The notes beneath the pieces were generated by a model. That model ran no database searches, was not told where the DNA came from, and was given only the letters and a program-made list of their open reading frames with translations. A DNA stretch of 39,843 nt, from positions 1 to 39,843 of the IMG/VR virus record IMGVR_UViG_3300020196_000100; one strand, given 5' to 3'. The position numbers and the translations under genes were made by a program. The stretch comes from a virus. Shown piece after piece: positions 32,501 to 39,248 of the stretch (positions are counted from its first letter, which is position 1; each line of letters starts with the position of its first letter).

Positions 32501-33095
32501 TTGAACCAGGTTGTCCAGTGTTGCCTTGTGCTCCAGGGTTGCCAGCATTTCCTCTGGCGCCACCAGCACCGCCAGCTCCGTTGTTTCCTGGCTGTCCTGT
32601 GTTGCCCTGCGCGCCTGGATTACCTGCTGAACCTCCAGCACCACCTGCTCCGCCAGCACCATTTGAGCCAGGTTGACCTGTGTTACCTTGAGCACCTGAA
32701 TTGCCAGCAGAGCCTCCTGCGCCACCAGCACCACCGTTTCCATTTGAACCAGGTTGTCCAGTGTTTCCTATTGCTCCGGAATTGCCAGCAGAACCCCCTG
32801 CACCACCAGCACCACCTGCGCCATTATTACCTGCATTTCCTGGCTGACCTGTAGCACCTTGTGCTCCTGGATTACCAGCATTACCAGCAGTACCACCTGT
32901 ACCAGCAGAACCACCATTACCTCCGACGCCATTATTTCCAGGATTACCTGCAGTACCAGCATTACCTGTACCACCTGTACCAGAAATTGTAATTCGTCGA
33001 ACGCCAAATGGAATGTACCATGTTCCGTTCGTTGAAAATGTAACGGAACCTGCTTTTACTCTCGTTTTTCGAAGAGTCGTCGCTGCTAATGGCAT
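29583..33095 (-). CDS. Giant glycine-rich virion protein, candidate polyglycine-II adhesin
   Basis: This is a 1170-aa protein. Residues 1-42 form a short beta domain (AGSVTFSTNGTWYIPFGVRR). Nearly all the rest is Gly/Ala/Asn/Pro/Gln repeats such as GNTGQPGNNGAGGAGGA. Three non-repeat islands interrupt it, near residues 282-340 (with WSVFTQPSS and Tyr/Pro-rich), 583-600 (FVAGSSVTFTGVSLPGG) and 840-858 (polyglycine, then SPWIPITHTADG). The end is a Ser/Thr beta segment finishing SISWPNQ-like. The repeats do not follow a strict collagen G-x-y triplet pattern, and GG pairs are frequent; this suits packed polyglycine II helices, known from the gp38-type receptor-binding tip of phage S16. A tail-fibre tip or adhesin is the best guess, supported by flanking fibre genes. 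Confidence 0.7.
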   Translation of the reverse strand: MPLAATTLRKTRVKAGSVTFSTNGTWYIPFGVRRITISGTGGTGNAGTAGNPGNNGVGGNGGSAGTGGTAGNAGNPGAQGATGQPGNAGNNGAGGAGGAGGSAGNSGAIGNTGQPGSNGNGGAGGAGGSAGNSGAQGNTGQPGSNGAGGAGGAGGSAGNPGAQGNTGQPGNNGAGGAGGARGNAGNPGAQGNTGQPGSNGNGGAGGAGGSAGNSGATGNSGNPGTNGNGGAGGPGGARGNAGNPGNAGNAGATGNAGSNGNGGAGGAGANGGNAGGGGQGGWSVFTQPSSTTPGNNGNTGTNGNPTGNIGYPNYGASGTYGQGGGNPASPGYPGTLLNYGGNAGNGGNAGSGGSGNPGSGGNAGAAGNTGAAGNPGSGGSGATGGQPGSAGQPGNAGANGNAGNTGGGGSGANPGASGQPGNAGSAGAAGNTGAAGSGANIGQAGQPGAAGANGAAGNTGAAGSGATSGAAGQPGSAGANGTAGNTGAAGSGATSGSAGQPGNAGSAGAAGNTGAAGTGATPGSAGQPGAAGANGNSGTPGSTGAAGNAGTGANPGTSGQPGNAGNPGAAGSAGSAGNAGNATTFVAGSSVTFTGVSLPGGSGGNAGAAGAAGNIGQPGNAGTAGQPGTNGDAGNGGSGGAGGAGGAAGNSGAQGNTGQPGNNGAGGAGGAGGSAGNPGAQGNSGNPGTNGAGGAGGAGGSAGNPGAQGNTGQPGNNGAGGAGGAGGSAGNPGALGNAGQPGNNGAGGAGGAGGSAGNPGAQGNSGNPGTNGAGGAGGAQGNAGNPGNVGATGQPGNTGNNGNGGAAGNGGSGGSAGNPGSPGNAGTPGGGGGGGGGGGGGAGMSETYSPWIPITHTADGQPGSAGGAGGNPGSGAGGGGGPASTDLAAAGSNGSAGQPGSAGAGGNTGGGGSGATNGAGGNAGQPGNAGANGNAGAAGQPGNAGSGANNGAAGQPGSAGANGTAGNTGAGGSGATSGSAGQPGSAGANGVAGNTGAGGSGATNGAAGQPGSAGANGAPGTIGGAGSGATSGAAGQPGAAGANGTAGNTGAAGSGATSGAAGQPGSAGANGAAGNTGAAGTGATSGQPGAAGQPGNAGGNGAAGSNGSAGNAGSAGTGATSGQPGGSGSAASTTNSSSTMQKSVSQGATSTISVGTGAGTGSITISWPNQ
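29700..32970 (-). repeat. Glycine-rich codon repeat tract
   Basis: About 3.3 kb of imperfect short repeats encode the Gly/Ala/Asn/Pro modules of the giant adhesin. Units of roughly 48-60 bases (for example those encoding GNTGQPGNNGAGGAGG) recur many times with small differences, so slippage or recombination between copies could change length. The biased composition opens long spurious frames on both strands. Confidence 0.85.
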
Positions 33096-33112
33096 TTAAA
33101 TCAACCTTTTAA

Positions 33113-33460
33113 TTAAGCAGGTTGAACAATCTTATCAAGATTTGCCATCAATTGAGAACTTTGAAGTTCTGTTAAACCTTCTACAGCATTTGTGGCTACA
33201 TCGTCAGTGTCATACACACCTTCCCAATGAACGATTGGGAGTTTTGTGAATGTCTTATGCGACATTGTTTCGCCATCATAATAGTTCCAAGTGCCTAGAG
33301 CTGAATACAAACCTTCGAGAGTTGAATCATCGCTCCAGTTTAAATGTTGAAATGGAACATTGTTATCTTTGAGAAGTTTAACAGCATTCCAGCACTCACC
33401 AGCATCTGCAGTCATTGCAGTATAAACAGTGATCTTCTTAATTTTAACTAAATTAGCCAT
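33113..33460 (-). CDS. Glutaredoxin-like protein lacking the redox motif
   Basis: This 115-aa protein has the start of a thioredoxin/glutaredoxin fold: strand KKITVYTAM (8-16), a helix at about 21-33, then a second strand VPFQHLNW, and later KLPIVHW, where Pro75 resembles the family's cis-proline. The active-site position reads TADAGECW, with only one cysteine (Cys23) in the whole protein, so the usual CxxC or CxxS is gone. It lies between two fibre-type genes, suggesting a structural or chaperone use of the fold. The assignment is from secondary-structure pattern only. Confidence 0.55.
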   Translation of the reverse strand: MANLVKIKKITVYTAMTADAGECWNAVKLLKDNNVPFQHLNWSDDSTLEGLYSALGTWNYYDGETMSHKTFTKLPIVHWEGVYDTDDVATNAVEGLTELQSSQLMANLDKIVQPA

Positions 33461-33474
33461 TGTACAATAACCTC

Positions 33475-33879
33475 CTAACGTCCAAGATTGGCTAGGGCAT
33501 GCGAAGCGTAATACGTTTCGCCGCCATCAAATGTCATCAATGTAATTACATCAGCAAAATCTGGTTTTGATGAGAGTATTGCAACTTCACCAAAAGACCA
33601 GAAAACGTTTTCAGGAAATACAACCTTACGATTTCCCATGTTATCTTGCTTTAATATTAATGTGCAAGAATAACTTTTATCTGCTTCTGGCAAATTATCG
33701 AACGAAATATTTATAATATTTTTTCTCAGTGTAATATGAAAAACATTTGATTCTCGTAGATCAAGAATCTCAATATTATTTACCGCATTTATTTTAGTAA
33801 TCTTCTCGCGATACGCTTTTAATACGCCTTCAAATGTATCGAGACGATTTTTGCGAAGTGAAACTACATTTCCGTCCAT
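33475..33879 (-). CDS. Stand-alone fibre C-terminal domain protein
   Basis: This 134-aa protein has a second half (residues 72-134) that matches the last 60-odd residues of the neighbouring 811-aa collagen-like fibre: here TLILKQDNMGNRKVVF, FWSFGEVAILSS, DVITLMTFDGGETYYASHAL; there [49 protein letters not shown]. It is therefore a paralogue of the fibre's terminal domain without the collagen shaft. It may be a separate capping or tip subunit, or a spare tip exchanged by recombination. A GGAGG lies before the next gene downstream. Confidence 0.78.
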   Translation of the reverse strand: MDGNVVSLRKNRLDTFEGVLKAYREKITKINAVNNIEILDLRESNVFHITLRKNIINISFDNLPEADKSYSCTLILKQDNMGNRKVVFPENVFWSFGEVAILSSKPDFADVITLMTFDGGETYYASHALANLGR

Positions 33880-33894
33880 TTTATTTTCCTCTTA

Positions 33895-36330
33895 TCAGTA
33901 AGATACGTTAGCCATAGCATGTGCGCCAAAGTATGTAGCACCATTATTAACAGTAAACAAAGTAATCACATCAAGTTTGCTGGCGATTCCAGAAGACAAT
34001 GTAGGAACTTCGGCATTCGACCAGTATACAGTATTTGCAAATGTAACAACATTTGCTGCAGTTCCAGGCTGTCTTAGGATTAGCGTTAATGGGCTAGACT
34101 TACCTGAAGCAGCAACGCTTGTAAATGTAATTGCTACAGTTGATGCTTGAAGCGTGAGATCAAAAATATTATTTCCAGAAGCATCAGCTGTAAATGTCGA
34201 ACCAGTAATTGTTGCACTGTTTGTGCGTTCAATATATCCATACAATTCAACACCACCAGAAGCCATTGGTCCTTGTGGACCTTGAGGACCTTGTGGTCCA
34301 GTCACACCCTGTGGTCCTTGCGGTCCCTGTGGTCCTTGTGGTCCAGTCACACCCTGTGGTCCTTGTGGTCCCTGTGGACCTTGTGGACCAGTTACACCTT
34401 GCGGTCCTTGTGGTCCCTGAGGACCAGTGACGCCTTGTGGTCCTTGTGGACCTTGTGGACCAGTAACACCTTGCGGTCCTTGTGGTCCCTGAGGACCAGT
34501 GTCGCCTTGTGGTCCTTGTGGTCCAGGAACGTTCGAAACACCAGCTGGTCCTTGTGGCCCTTGAGGTCCAGTAACACCTTGCGGTCCTTGTGGTCCCTGA
34601 GGACCAGTGTCGCCTTGTGGTCCTTGTGGTCCAGGAACGTTCGAAACACCAGCTGGTCCTTGTGGACCTTGAGGTCCAGTATCACCTTGTGAACCTTGTG
34701 GACCTTGAGGTCCAGTCACACCTTGTGGACCTTGCGGACCTTGTGGACCAGTCACACCTTGTGGACCTTGTGGACCAGTCACACCTTGTGGACCTTGTGG
34801 ACCTTGCGGACCCTGTGGACCTGTTGGTCCTGGGACGTTAGACACACCGCTTGGTCCCTGTGGACCTTGAGGTCCAGTATCACCTTGTGGACCTTGTGGT
34901 CCTTGCGGACCAGTCACACCTTGTGGACCCTGTGGTCCTTGCGGACCTTGTGGTCCCTGTGGTCCTTGAGGACCTGCATCACCCTTGTCACCAGTTCTTG
35001 CAAATGTAATAATAACATTTGTTGAATCTGGGAATGTTGTTACGCCAGTTGTGTGCGCAACAGGAACATAGAAGTAACTTGAAGTGTGATCATGCAATCC
35101 ATTAATACTAAAGAATGCAAACTCATTAATGTTTGCACTATTTGCTAACTTAAATGTTCCTTTGATTGTTGAAGTAGAGTCGTCAATTGTTTGTAGATAA
35201 TTAAATACATTTGCTGAATTTTGATCAATGAAATCAATATACAATGTTGTTGCTGTCGAGAAAGATGCGCTATTGAATTTTAAATTTGATGATCCAGGAT
35301 CTGAGTTTGCTGTGTTTGTTAGATACACAAACTCAAATGTTGCGCCACCGAATTCGCCAGTGTCACCCTTTGCTCCTTGAGGACCTTGCGGTCCTTGTGG
35401 ACCCTGTGGTCCTTGTGGACCTTGTGGACCCTGTGGACCAGTAACACCAATCACACCTTGTGGACCTTGCGGACCTTGTGGTCCTTGCGGTCCAGTTAAA
35501 CCAATTGGACCTTGTGGTCCTGTTGGTCCAGGAACATTTGAGACACCAGATGGTCCTTGAGGACCTTGTGGACCTTCAACTCCTTGTGGTCCTTGTGGAC
35601 CAATAACACCTTGTGGTCCTTGTGGTCCTTGTGGACCCTGTGGACCTTGTGGACCAGGAACATTCGAAACACCACTTGGTCCTTGTGGACCTTCTGGACC
35701 CTGTGGACCTGTTGGTCCTGGAACATTCGAAACACCACTTGGTCCTTGTGGACCTTGCGGTCCTTGTGGTCCTGTTGGTCCAGGAACATTTGAAACGCCA
35801 GCTGGTCCTTGTGGACCCTCAACTCCTTGTGGTCCCTGAGGACCTTGTGGACCCTGTGGACCAGTCACACCTTGCGGACCTTGTGGTCCTTGAGGTCCTG
35901 TTACTCCTTGTGGACCCTGCGGTCCTTGTGGTCCTTGAGGACCAGTGTCGCCAATGACACCTTGTGAACCCTGCGGACCTTGTGGACCTTGTGGTCCAGT
36001 TACACCTTGAGGACCTTGTGGACCAGTGATACCCTGTGGTCCTTGTGGACCAATGTCGCCAGTCACACCTTGTGGTCCTTGTGGACCAGTTACACCTTGC
36101 GGACCTTGTGCACCAGTTACACCCTGCGGTCCTTGTGGACCTTGTGGACCAGTTGCACCTTGTGATCCTTGAGAACCAGTCACACCTTGCGGACCTTGAG
36201 GTCCTTGTGGACCAACACCCTGTGGACCTTGTGGACCCTGCGGTCCTTGTGGACCTTGCGGACCTTGTGGACCGCGTGCAATTTGCAAAACATTTACAGA
36301 TTGGCTTTGCTGTTTAACTGTAACTGCCAT
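33895..36330 (-). CDS. Collagen-like tail fibre
   Basis: This is an 811-aa fibre. A 19-residue start ([19 protein letters not shown]) leads into a first collagen-like shaft of [10 protein letters not shown] triplets to about residue 330, a globular insert (about 331-445, [18 protein letters not shown] onward), a second shaft to about 688 and a C-terminal beta domain of about 123 residues. The segment GVSNVPG occurs seven times and breaks the Gly-x-y register at regular places, probably making flexible hinges. The C-terminal domain probably nucleates trimerisation. A TAATG overlap couples it to the upstream 110-aa virion protein. Confidence 0.9.
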   Translation of the reverse strand: MAVTVKQQSQSVNVLQIARGPQGPQGPQGPQGPQGPQGVGPQGPQGPQGVTGSQGSQGATGPQGPQGPQGVTGAQGPQGVTGPQGPQGVTGDIGPQGPQGITGPQGPQGVTGPQGPQGPQGSQGVIGDTGPQGPQGPQGPQGVTGPQGPQGPQGVTGPQGPQGPQGPQGVEGPQGPAGVSNVPGPTGPQGPQGPQGPSGVSNVPGPTGPQGPEGPQGPSGVSNVPGPQGPQGPQGPQGPQGVIGPQGPQGVEGPQGPQGPSGVSNVPGPTGPQGPIGLTGPQGPQGPQGPQGVIGVTGPQGPQGPQGPQGPQGPQGPQGAKGDTGEFGGATFEFVYLTNTANSDPGSSNLKFNSASFSTATTLYIDFIDQNSANVFNYLQTIDDSTSTIKGTFKLANSANINEFAFFSINGLHDHTSSYFYVPVAHTTGVTTFPDSTNVIITFARTGDKGDAGPQGPQGPQGPQGPQGPQGVTGPQGPQGPQGDTGPQGPQGPSGVSNVPGPTGPQGPQGPQGPQGVTGPQGPQGVTGPQGPQGPQGVTGPQGPQGSQGDTGPQGPQGPAGVSNVPGPQGPQGDTGPQGPQGPQGVTGPQGPQGPAGVSNVPGPQGPQGDTGPQGPQGPQGVTGPQGPQGPQGVTGPQGPQGPQGVTGPQGPQGPQGPQGVTGPQGPQGPQGPQGVTGPQGPQGPQGPMASGGVELYGYIERTNSATITGSTFTADASGNNIFDLTLQASTVAITFTSVAASGKSSPLTLILRQPGTAANVVTFANTVYWSNAEVPTLSSGIASKLDVITLFTVNNGATYFGAHAMANVSY
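34260..36285 (-). repeat. Collagen-triplet DNA repeats
   Basis: Two tracts (about 34265-34990 and 35370-36280) consist of 9- and 18-base units such as GGTCCACAAGGT and its variants, encoding GPQ, GPQGVT and GPQGDT triplets. Copies are near-identical and match the tract at 39667-39843, so they can recombine within and between the two fibre genes. Confidence 0.85.
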
Positions 36331-36662
36331 TATTTTGTAACCTGTGGATACACCGTGATAATACCCTCAATAAGGCGAGTTACATTGTTGCTATTGACTT
36401 CTTTAATATCGTAGAGATATCTTCCAGGGCGAATATTTGCAGTCACAGCTGAATTTGCATTTGCATAAATGAAACCATTAGCAGCATCAGCGGCTGTAAT
36501 TGATAGATTTGCAGTAACAGAAGAAGAATAATAGGACTTGCGAATTGATGATGTGAATGTAGAGTTCGCAACGTTTCTTGTAGAACCGTCTTCGTTAATT
36601 ACAGTAATATCCACGCCAAAGGAAGTTCCTTGGTCCATTGATAATTCTACATACTGCGCCAT
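36330..36662 (-). CDS. Small beta-sandwich virion protein (BppU-like)
   Basis: This 110-aa protein fits a single immunoglobulin-like or BppU-N-type beta domain: [20 protein letters not shown] at the start, then [29 protein letters not shown] and a final [12 protein letters not shown]. Domains of this type anchor fibres or decorate baseplates in many phages. Its stop overlaps the start of the collagen-like fibre (TAATG), so the two are co-translated and may form a fibre attachment pair. It has an AATAAATA late-promoter-like site upstream. Confidence 0.72.
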   Translation of the reverse strand: MAQYVELSMDQGTSFGVDITVINEDGSTRNVANSTFTSSIRKSYYSSSVTANLSITAADAANGFIYANANSAVTANIRPGRYLYDIKEVNSNNVTRLIEGIITVYPQVTK

Positions 36663-36683
36663 CTATCATATCCTATTTTTTTA

Positions 36684-36691
36684 TATTTATT
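36684..36691 (-). promoter_or_regulatory. Late promoter-like AATAAATA before the fibre pair
   Basis: The minus strand reads AATAAATA, one base from the T4 late octamer, in the 33-base gap after the cupin gene and 22 bases before the ATG of the 110-aa virion protein. It would drive the collagen-like fibre and following genes. Confidence 0.55.
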
Positions 36692-36695
36692 GAGT

Positions 36696-37394
36696 TTAAT
36701 TCGCTTTTCTTTCTAGCATATAGTCGAAAAGTTTTGATTTCATTCTTAAACGTTTTCTAACTTCATCTGGCTCTTCATACTTCATATTTAATTTGTTTAA
36801 GGCTTTTTTACGTCTATTAAGTTTAGCCTCTAGTTTGCTTGTATCTATGCATCGAATCCACTTATATCCTTTCCAAGAGTCTTCGTTATCATTATCGGCA
36901 AACTTACTGAAAACTTCTGAATATTCTACCTTCTCGCTATCTGCTAAACATTTATCATATGGTGCGCATTTTTCGCAAACATCATCACATCCTTTAATGT
37001 GAATCTGCCAATTTGTCTTTCTAAAGCCATGATAAAACAAAGTCCATGAACCAGGAATACATGATTTTAATTGATGAACATCGTCCTTTGTTCTAAAAAC
37101 AAACTCACCTTTTTTGCGATTATAATCTTTGCCATTGAATGTTTCTAGATATCCACCCTTTAAAATGTAGGTTACTGTTGCCCAAGGATGATTATGATCG
37201 TATCCACCGTCAGTATATTTTTCTACAGGAAAGTAATGTAACCATACATTAGGTAACCATCTCATTCCCTTCTTTTTGTCTTCATCCTCTTCAAAATAAA
37301 ACAAATAGTATCTATGCGCTAAAATGTTACCGTAAAAATCAACAAATACTTTTTTTCTTCCAATCTTCTCAAGAAATCGCAAAAACAAATTCAT
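36696..37394 (-). CDS. Cupin-like protein with cysteine cluster
   Basis: In this 232-aa protein a cupin-type metal site is suggested by His67-x-His69 in YDHNHPWATV, the KGGYLETFNG strand and His107 in DDVHQLK. Residues 136-149 (CDDVCEKCAPYDKC) add a four-cysteine cluster that could hold zinc or an iron-sulfur centre. The last 50 residues are a highly basic helix. It overlaps the upstream 231-aa gene by 4 bases. It does not look like a classic structural protein; an enzyme or metal-dependent binding protein is likelier. I do not recognise the exact family. Confidence 0.6.
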   Translation of the reverse strand: MNLFLRFLEKIGRKKVFVDFYGNILAHRYYLFYFEEDEDKKKGMRWLPNVWLHYFPVEKYTDGGYDHNHPWATVTYILKGGYLETFNGKDYNRKKGEFVFRTKDDVHQLKSCIPGSWTLFYHGFRKTNWQIHIKGCDDVCEKCAPYDKCLADSEKVEYSEVFSKFADNDNEDSWKGYKWIRCIDTSKLEAKLNRRKKALNKLNMKYEEPDEVRKRLRMKSKLFDYMLERKAN

Positions 37395-38086
37395 TTTGTA
37401 AACCTCACAATTTTTACTCGTCGCGCATTATTATTTGTAACATTTAATGTTGCATTCACAAACTTATACATACGCTTACTTCTTAAAATCTTTTCTCCAC
37501 TATTGAGTGAATCAGAAAACAATAAAAAGCAAGATTCAACTTCTGGTCTTGATAATGTGATTGTTTCTCCAGATTCTATGGTTCTATTCATAAAAGTATA
37601 TCTTGAATATGATCCATTTAATCTTGTAACACATAACATTTCTGCATCTTCGGAATTGAGAATAACTTTTGCTTTTGGTGAAGCAATTTGCCATCTGATG
37701 TGATTATCCACCCACTCACTAGACTGCCAATCAGTTGTGATGTCAGCATACAACTTATTATTCGCCATATCCTTTGTAAAGGTATAATTTGTAAGTGCTG
37801 GTGAAATCGTTGTTAGATAATTGTCTACTTCACTTTCAGATATCTGCCCTGATTTCCATTCCCACTCAGCTCTAATGTTTCCACTTAAAAATAATTGCCC
37901 ATTAAAACAACTAACGACATTTGCCAGTGTTGAGTGTGGATTTAATGCGCCAGCAGAATGATGTGCGCTGGCGATGCTGTCGCGCATAATATATTTGCCA
38001 ATGTTTCCTGGTTCAAAATGAGAGACTAAAAGTTCATCATCGTACAGACCAAGAATTTTAGGAGTTATATTGGATTCAAAAGCCAT
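37391..38086 (-). CDS. Probable virion protein of unknown function (231 aa)
   Basis: I recognise no family. The sequence is polar and beta-rich with few charges: FESNITPKILGLYDD at the start, SGNIRAEWEWKSGQ, a Trp-rich DITTDWQSSEWVDNHIRWQI, and a C-terminal immunoglobulin-like part (NRTIESGETITLSRPEVESC, then MYKFVNATLNVTNNNARRV). This composition suits a fibre or baseplate-decoration protein. It starts on the stop codon of the 46-aa gene (TAATG) and overlaps the cupin-like gene by 4 bases. Confidence 0.7.
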   Translation of the reverse strand: MAFESNITPKILGLYDDELLVSHFEPGNIGKYIMRDSIASAHHSAGALNPHSTLANVVSCFNGQLFLSGNIRAEWEWKSGQISESEVDNYLTTISPALTNYTFTKDMANNKLYADITTDWQSSEWVDNHIRWQIASPKAKVILNSEDAEMLCVTRLNGSYSRYTFMNRTIESGETITLSRPEVESCFLLFSDSLNSGEKILRSKRMYKFVNATLNVTNNNARRVKIVRFTK

Positions 38087-38226
38087 TATAATTCCTCTGC
38101 TTCAGTTTCTGGATCAGTGAAAGGGGCTTTGATATAACTCTTCAATGGAAGATTAATTGTTGTCTCGTCGCCGTTGTCCCATTGCAGTGTGGTATTTGCG
38201 CTATTATTTTCTGTATTTGCTGACAT
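38086..38226 (-). CDS. Small 46-aa protein in the fibre operon
   Basis: This is a short frame of 46 codons plus stop, chained by one-base TAATG overlaps to both neighbours, which makes it convincing despite its size. The protein is acidic and polar: LQWDNGDETTINLPLKSYIK in the middle, then DPETEAEEL at the end. There is no signal peptide or membrane segment. Function unknown; it may be a linker or cofactor of the adjacent virion proteins. Confidence 0.72.
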   Translation of the reverse strand: MSANTENNSANTTLQWDNGDETTINLPLKSYIKAPFTDPETEAEEL

Positions 38227-39245
38227 TAGTATACCAACACTCCATCAGCATAAAAGTTTGGACTTGTTTTAAATTTATTATTAAAGGTGTAGACTGTATC
38301 AAAATGATCAATTCGTACAATTTCATCTACCTGGATTGAATTATTGTCTTTATCCACAAAGTTGTCGCCAACTTCCACCATCTGAACATTAGTTAAACTC
38401 TTGTACCCATTCATTGTGAGTGCAGGATTCATCGAACAATATCCTTTACCAACTACAAAAAATGGATGATCATGTGAAGCACGTATTTCTTTTCCATTTG
38501 CTAGAGTATACTTGTACATCATTCTATTCACGCGTGTAATTAATTCCTCAACTTCATTAGTTTCATGCTGCTGAGTTTCTGGATTATATGATAGAATTTG
38601 ATCACCAACCTGAATTTGATTAATATTTTTTTTTGATAAATCAGCCATTGTAACTTCAGTATCATGTGTAAAACAACAACCGCCGCCGCCTCCGCCGCCG
38701 CCGCCACCGACGCCGTCAGGTATCGCGCCACCATCATTAAATCGTAATCCAATTGTAAATGTTCCGCTGGCTGGTAGATTAAACGGTTGATTCCAATAAA
38801 TCTCAGCACCACCTGTACCATATCCATTCACTGTGCTTGTAATTGTTCTTTGAATATCTTGTGTTGCTAAAATATTAATGTTACCGGCAGGATAATTTTC
38901 AAATGCAACCCACATAAACATCACTTCTGTACCATCACCATAATTAAATGATATAACAGAAGCCACATTTTGAGTAATACTAGTATTGGCTATTACAATT
39001 TGATCATCAATGCTTCCATGCAAATATTCAGTAAACCCAGTTTGATTTCCAAATTTTTGATCATAAGAAGCAGAAGTAACGGTTGCTCCATATGATCTAT
39101 AAAGATCACTCATTCTAACATCATTATTAAAACCGAGTCCAAGTCTATTTGCAGCATCACTGCGCAATGCAACCTGACCTGAAAATGATTGCAGGATCTC
39201 CAATCTGAGTGAACTCATGCTGATTTGTCCAGAGGTTGGTGTCAT
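38226..39245 (-). CDS. Virion protein with C-terminal Hint (hedgehog/intein) domain
   Basis: This 339-aa protein has three parts. Residues 1-55 (PTSGQISMSSLRLEI, then NDVRMSDLYRSYG) match the short N-terminal attachment domain of marine phage structural proteins. Residues 56-175 are a beta-sandwich (SYDQKFGNQTGF, MWVAFENYPAGNIN). A ten-glycine run (180-189) then precedes Cys190-Cys191. Residues 191-339 form a Hint domain: CFTHDTEVTM (block A), VGDQILSYN, ASHDHPFFV with the TxxH-type histidines (257-260), and a final NFYADGVLVY. The usual C-terminal His-Asn is absent and nothing follows, so C-terminal splicing looks impossible; hedgehog-like N-terminal cleavage at Cys190/191 is likely. Confidence 0.88.
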   Translation of the reverse strand: MTPTSGQISMSSLRLEILQSFSGQVALRSDAANRLGLGFNNDVRMSDLYRSYGATVTSASYDQKFGNQTGFTEYLHGSIDDQIVIANTSITQNVASVISFNYGDGTEVMFMWVAFENYPAGNINILATQDIQRTITSTVNGYGTGGAEIYWNQPFNLPASGTFTIGLRFNDGGAIPDGVGGGGGGGGGGCCFTHDTEVTMADLSKKNINQIQVGDQILSYNPETQQHETNEVEELITRVNRMMYKYTLANGKEIRASHDHPFFVVGKGYCSMNPALTMNGYKSLTNVQMVEVGDNFVDKDNNSIQVDEIVRIDHFDTVYTFNNKFKTSPNFYADGVLVY

Positions 39246-39248
39246 CGA

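Noticed and set aside
32185-32676. Plus-strand open frame of 163 codons, Pro/Phe/Ala-rich
   Set aside because: It is the reverse complement of glycine-rich repeat codons (GGN read backwards gives Pro/Ala), not a gene. Other plus-strand frames at 31426, 34147 and 30034 are rejected for the same reason.
31337-32743. Long open frame of 468 codons on the minus strand, overlapping the glycine-rich adhesin gene
   Set aside because: It is an out-of-frame shadow of the repeat-coding DNA. The product is a monotonous Gln/Leu/Val string and there is no start signal or independent context.
34260-36285. CRISPR-like array of short repeats
   Set aside because: The repeats are in frame, encode collagen triplets and lack unique spacers of constant length.
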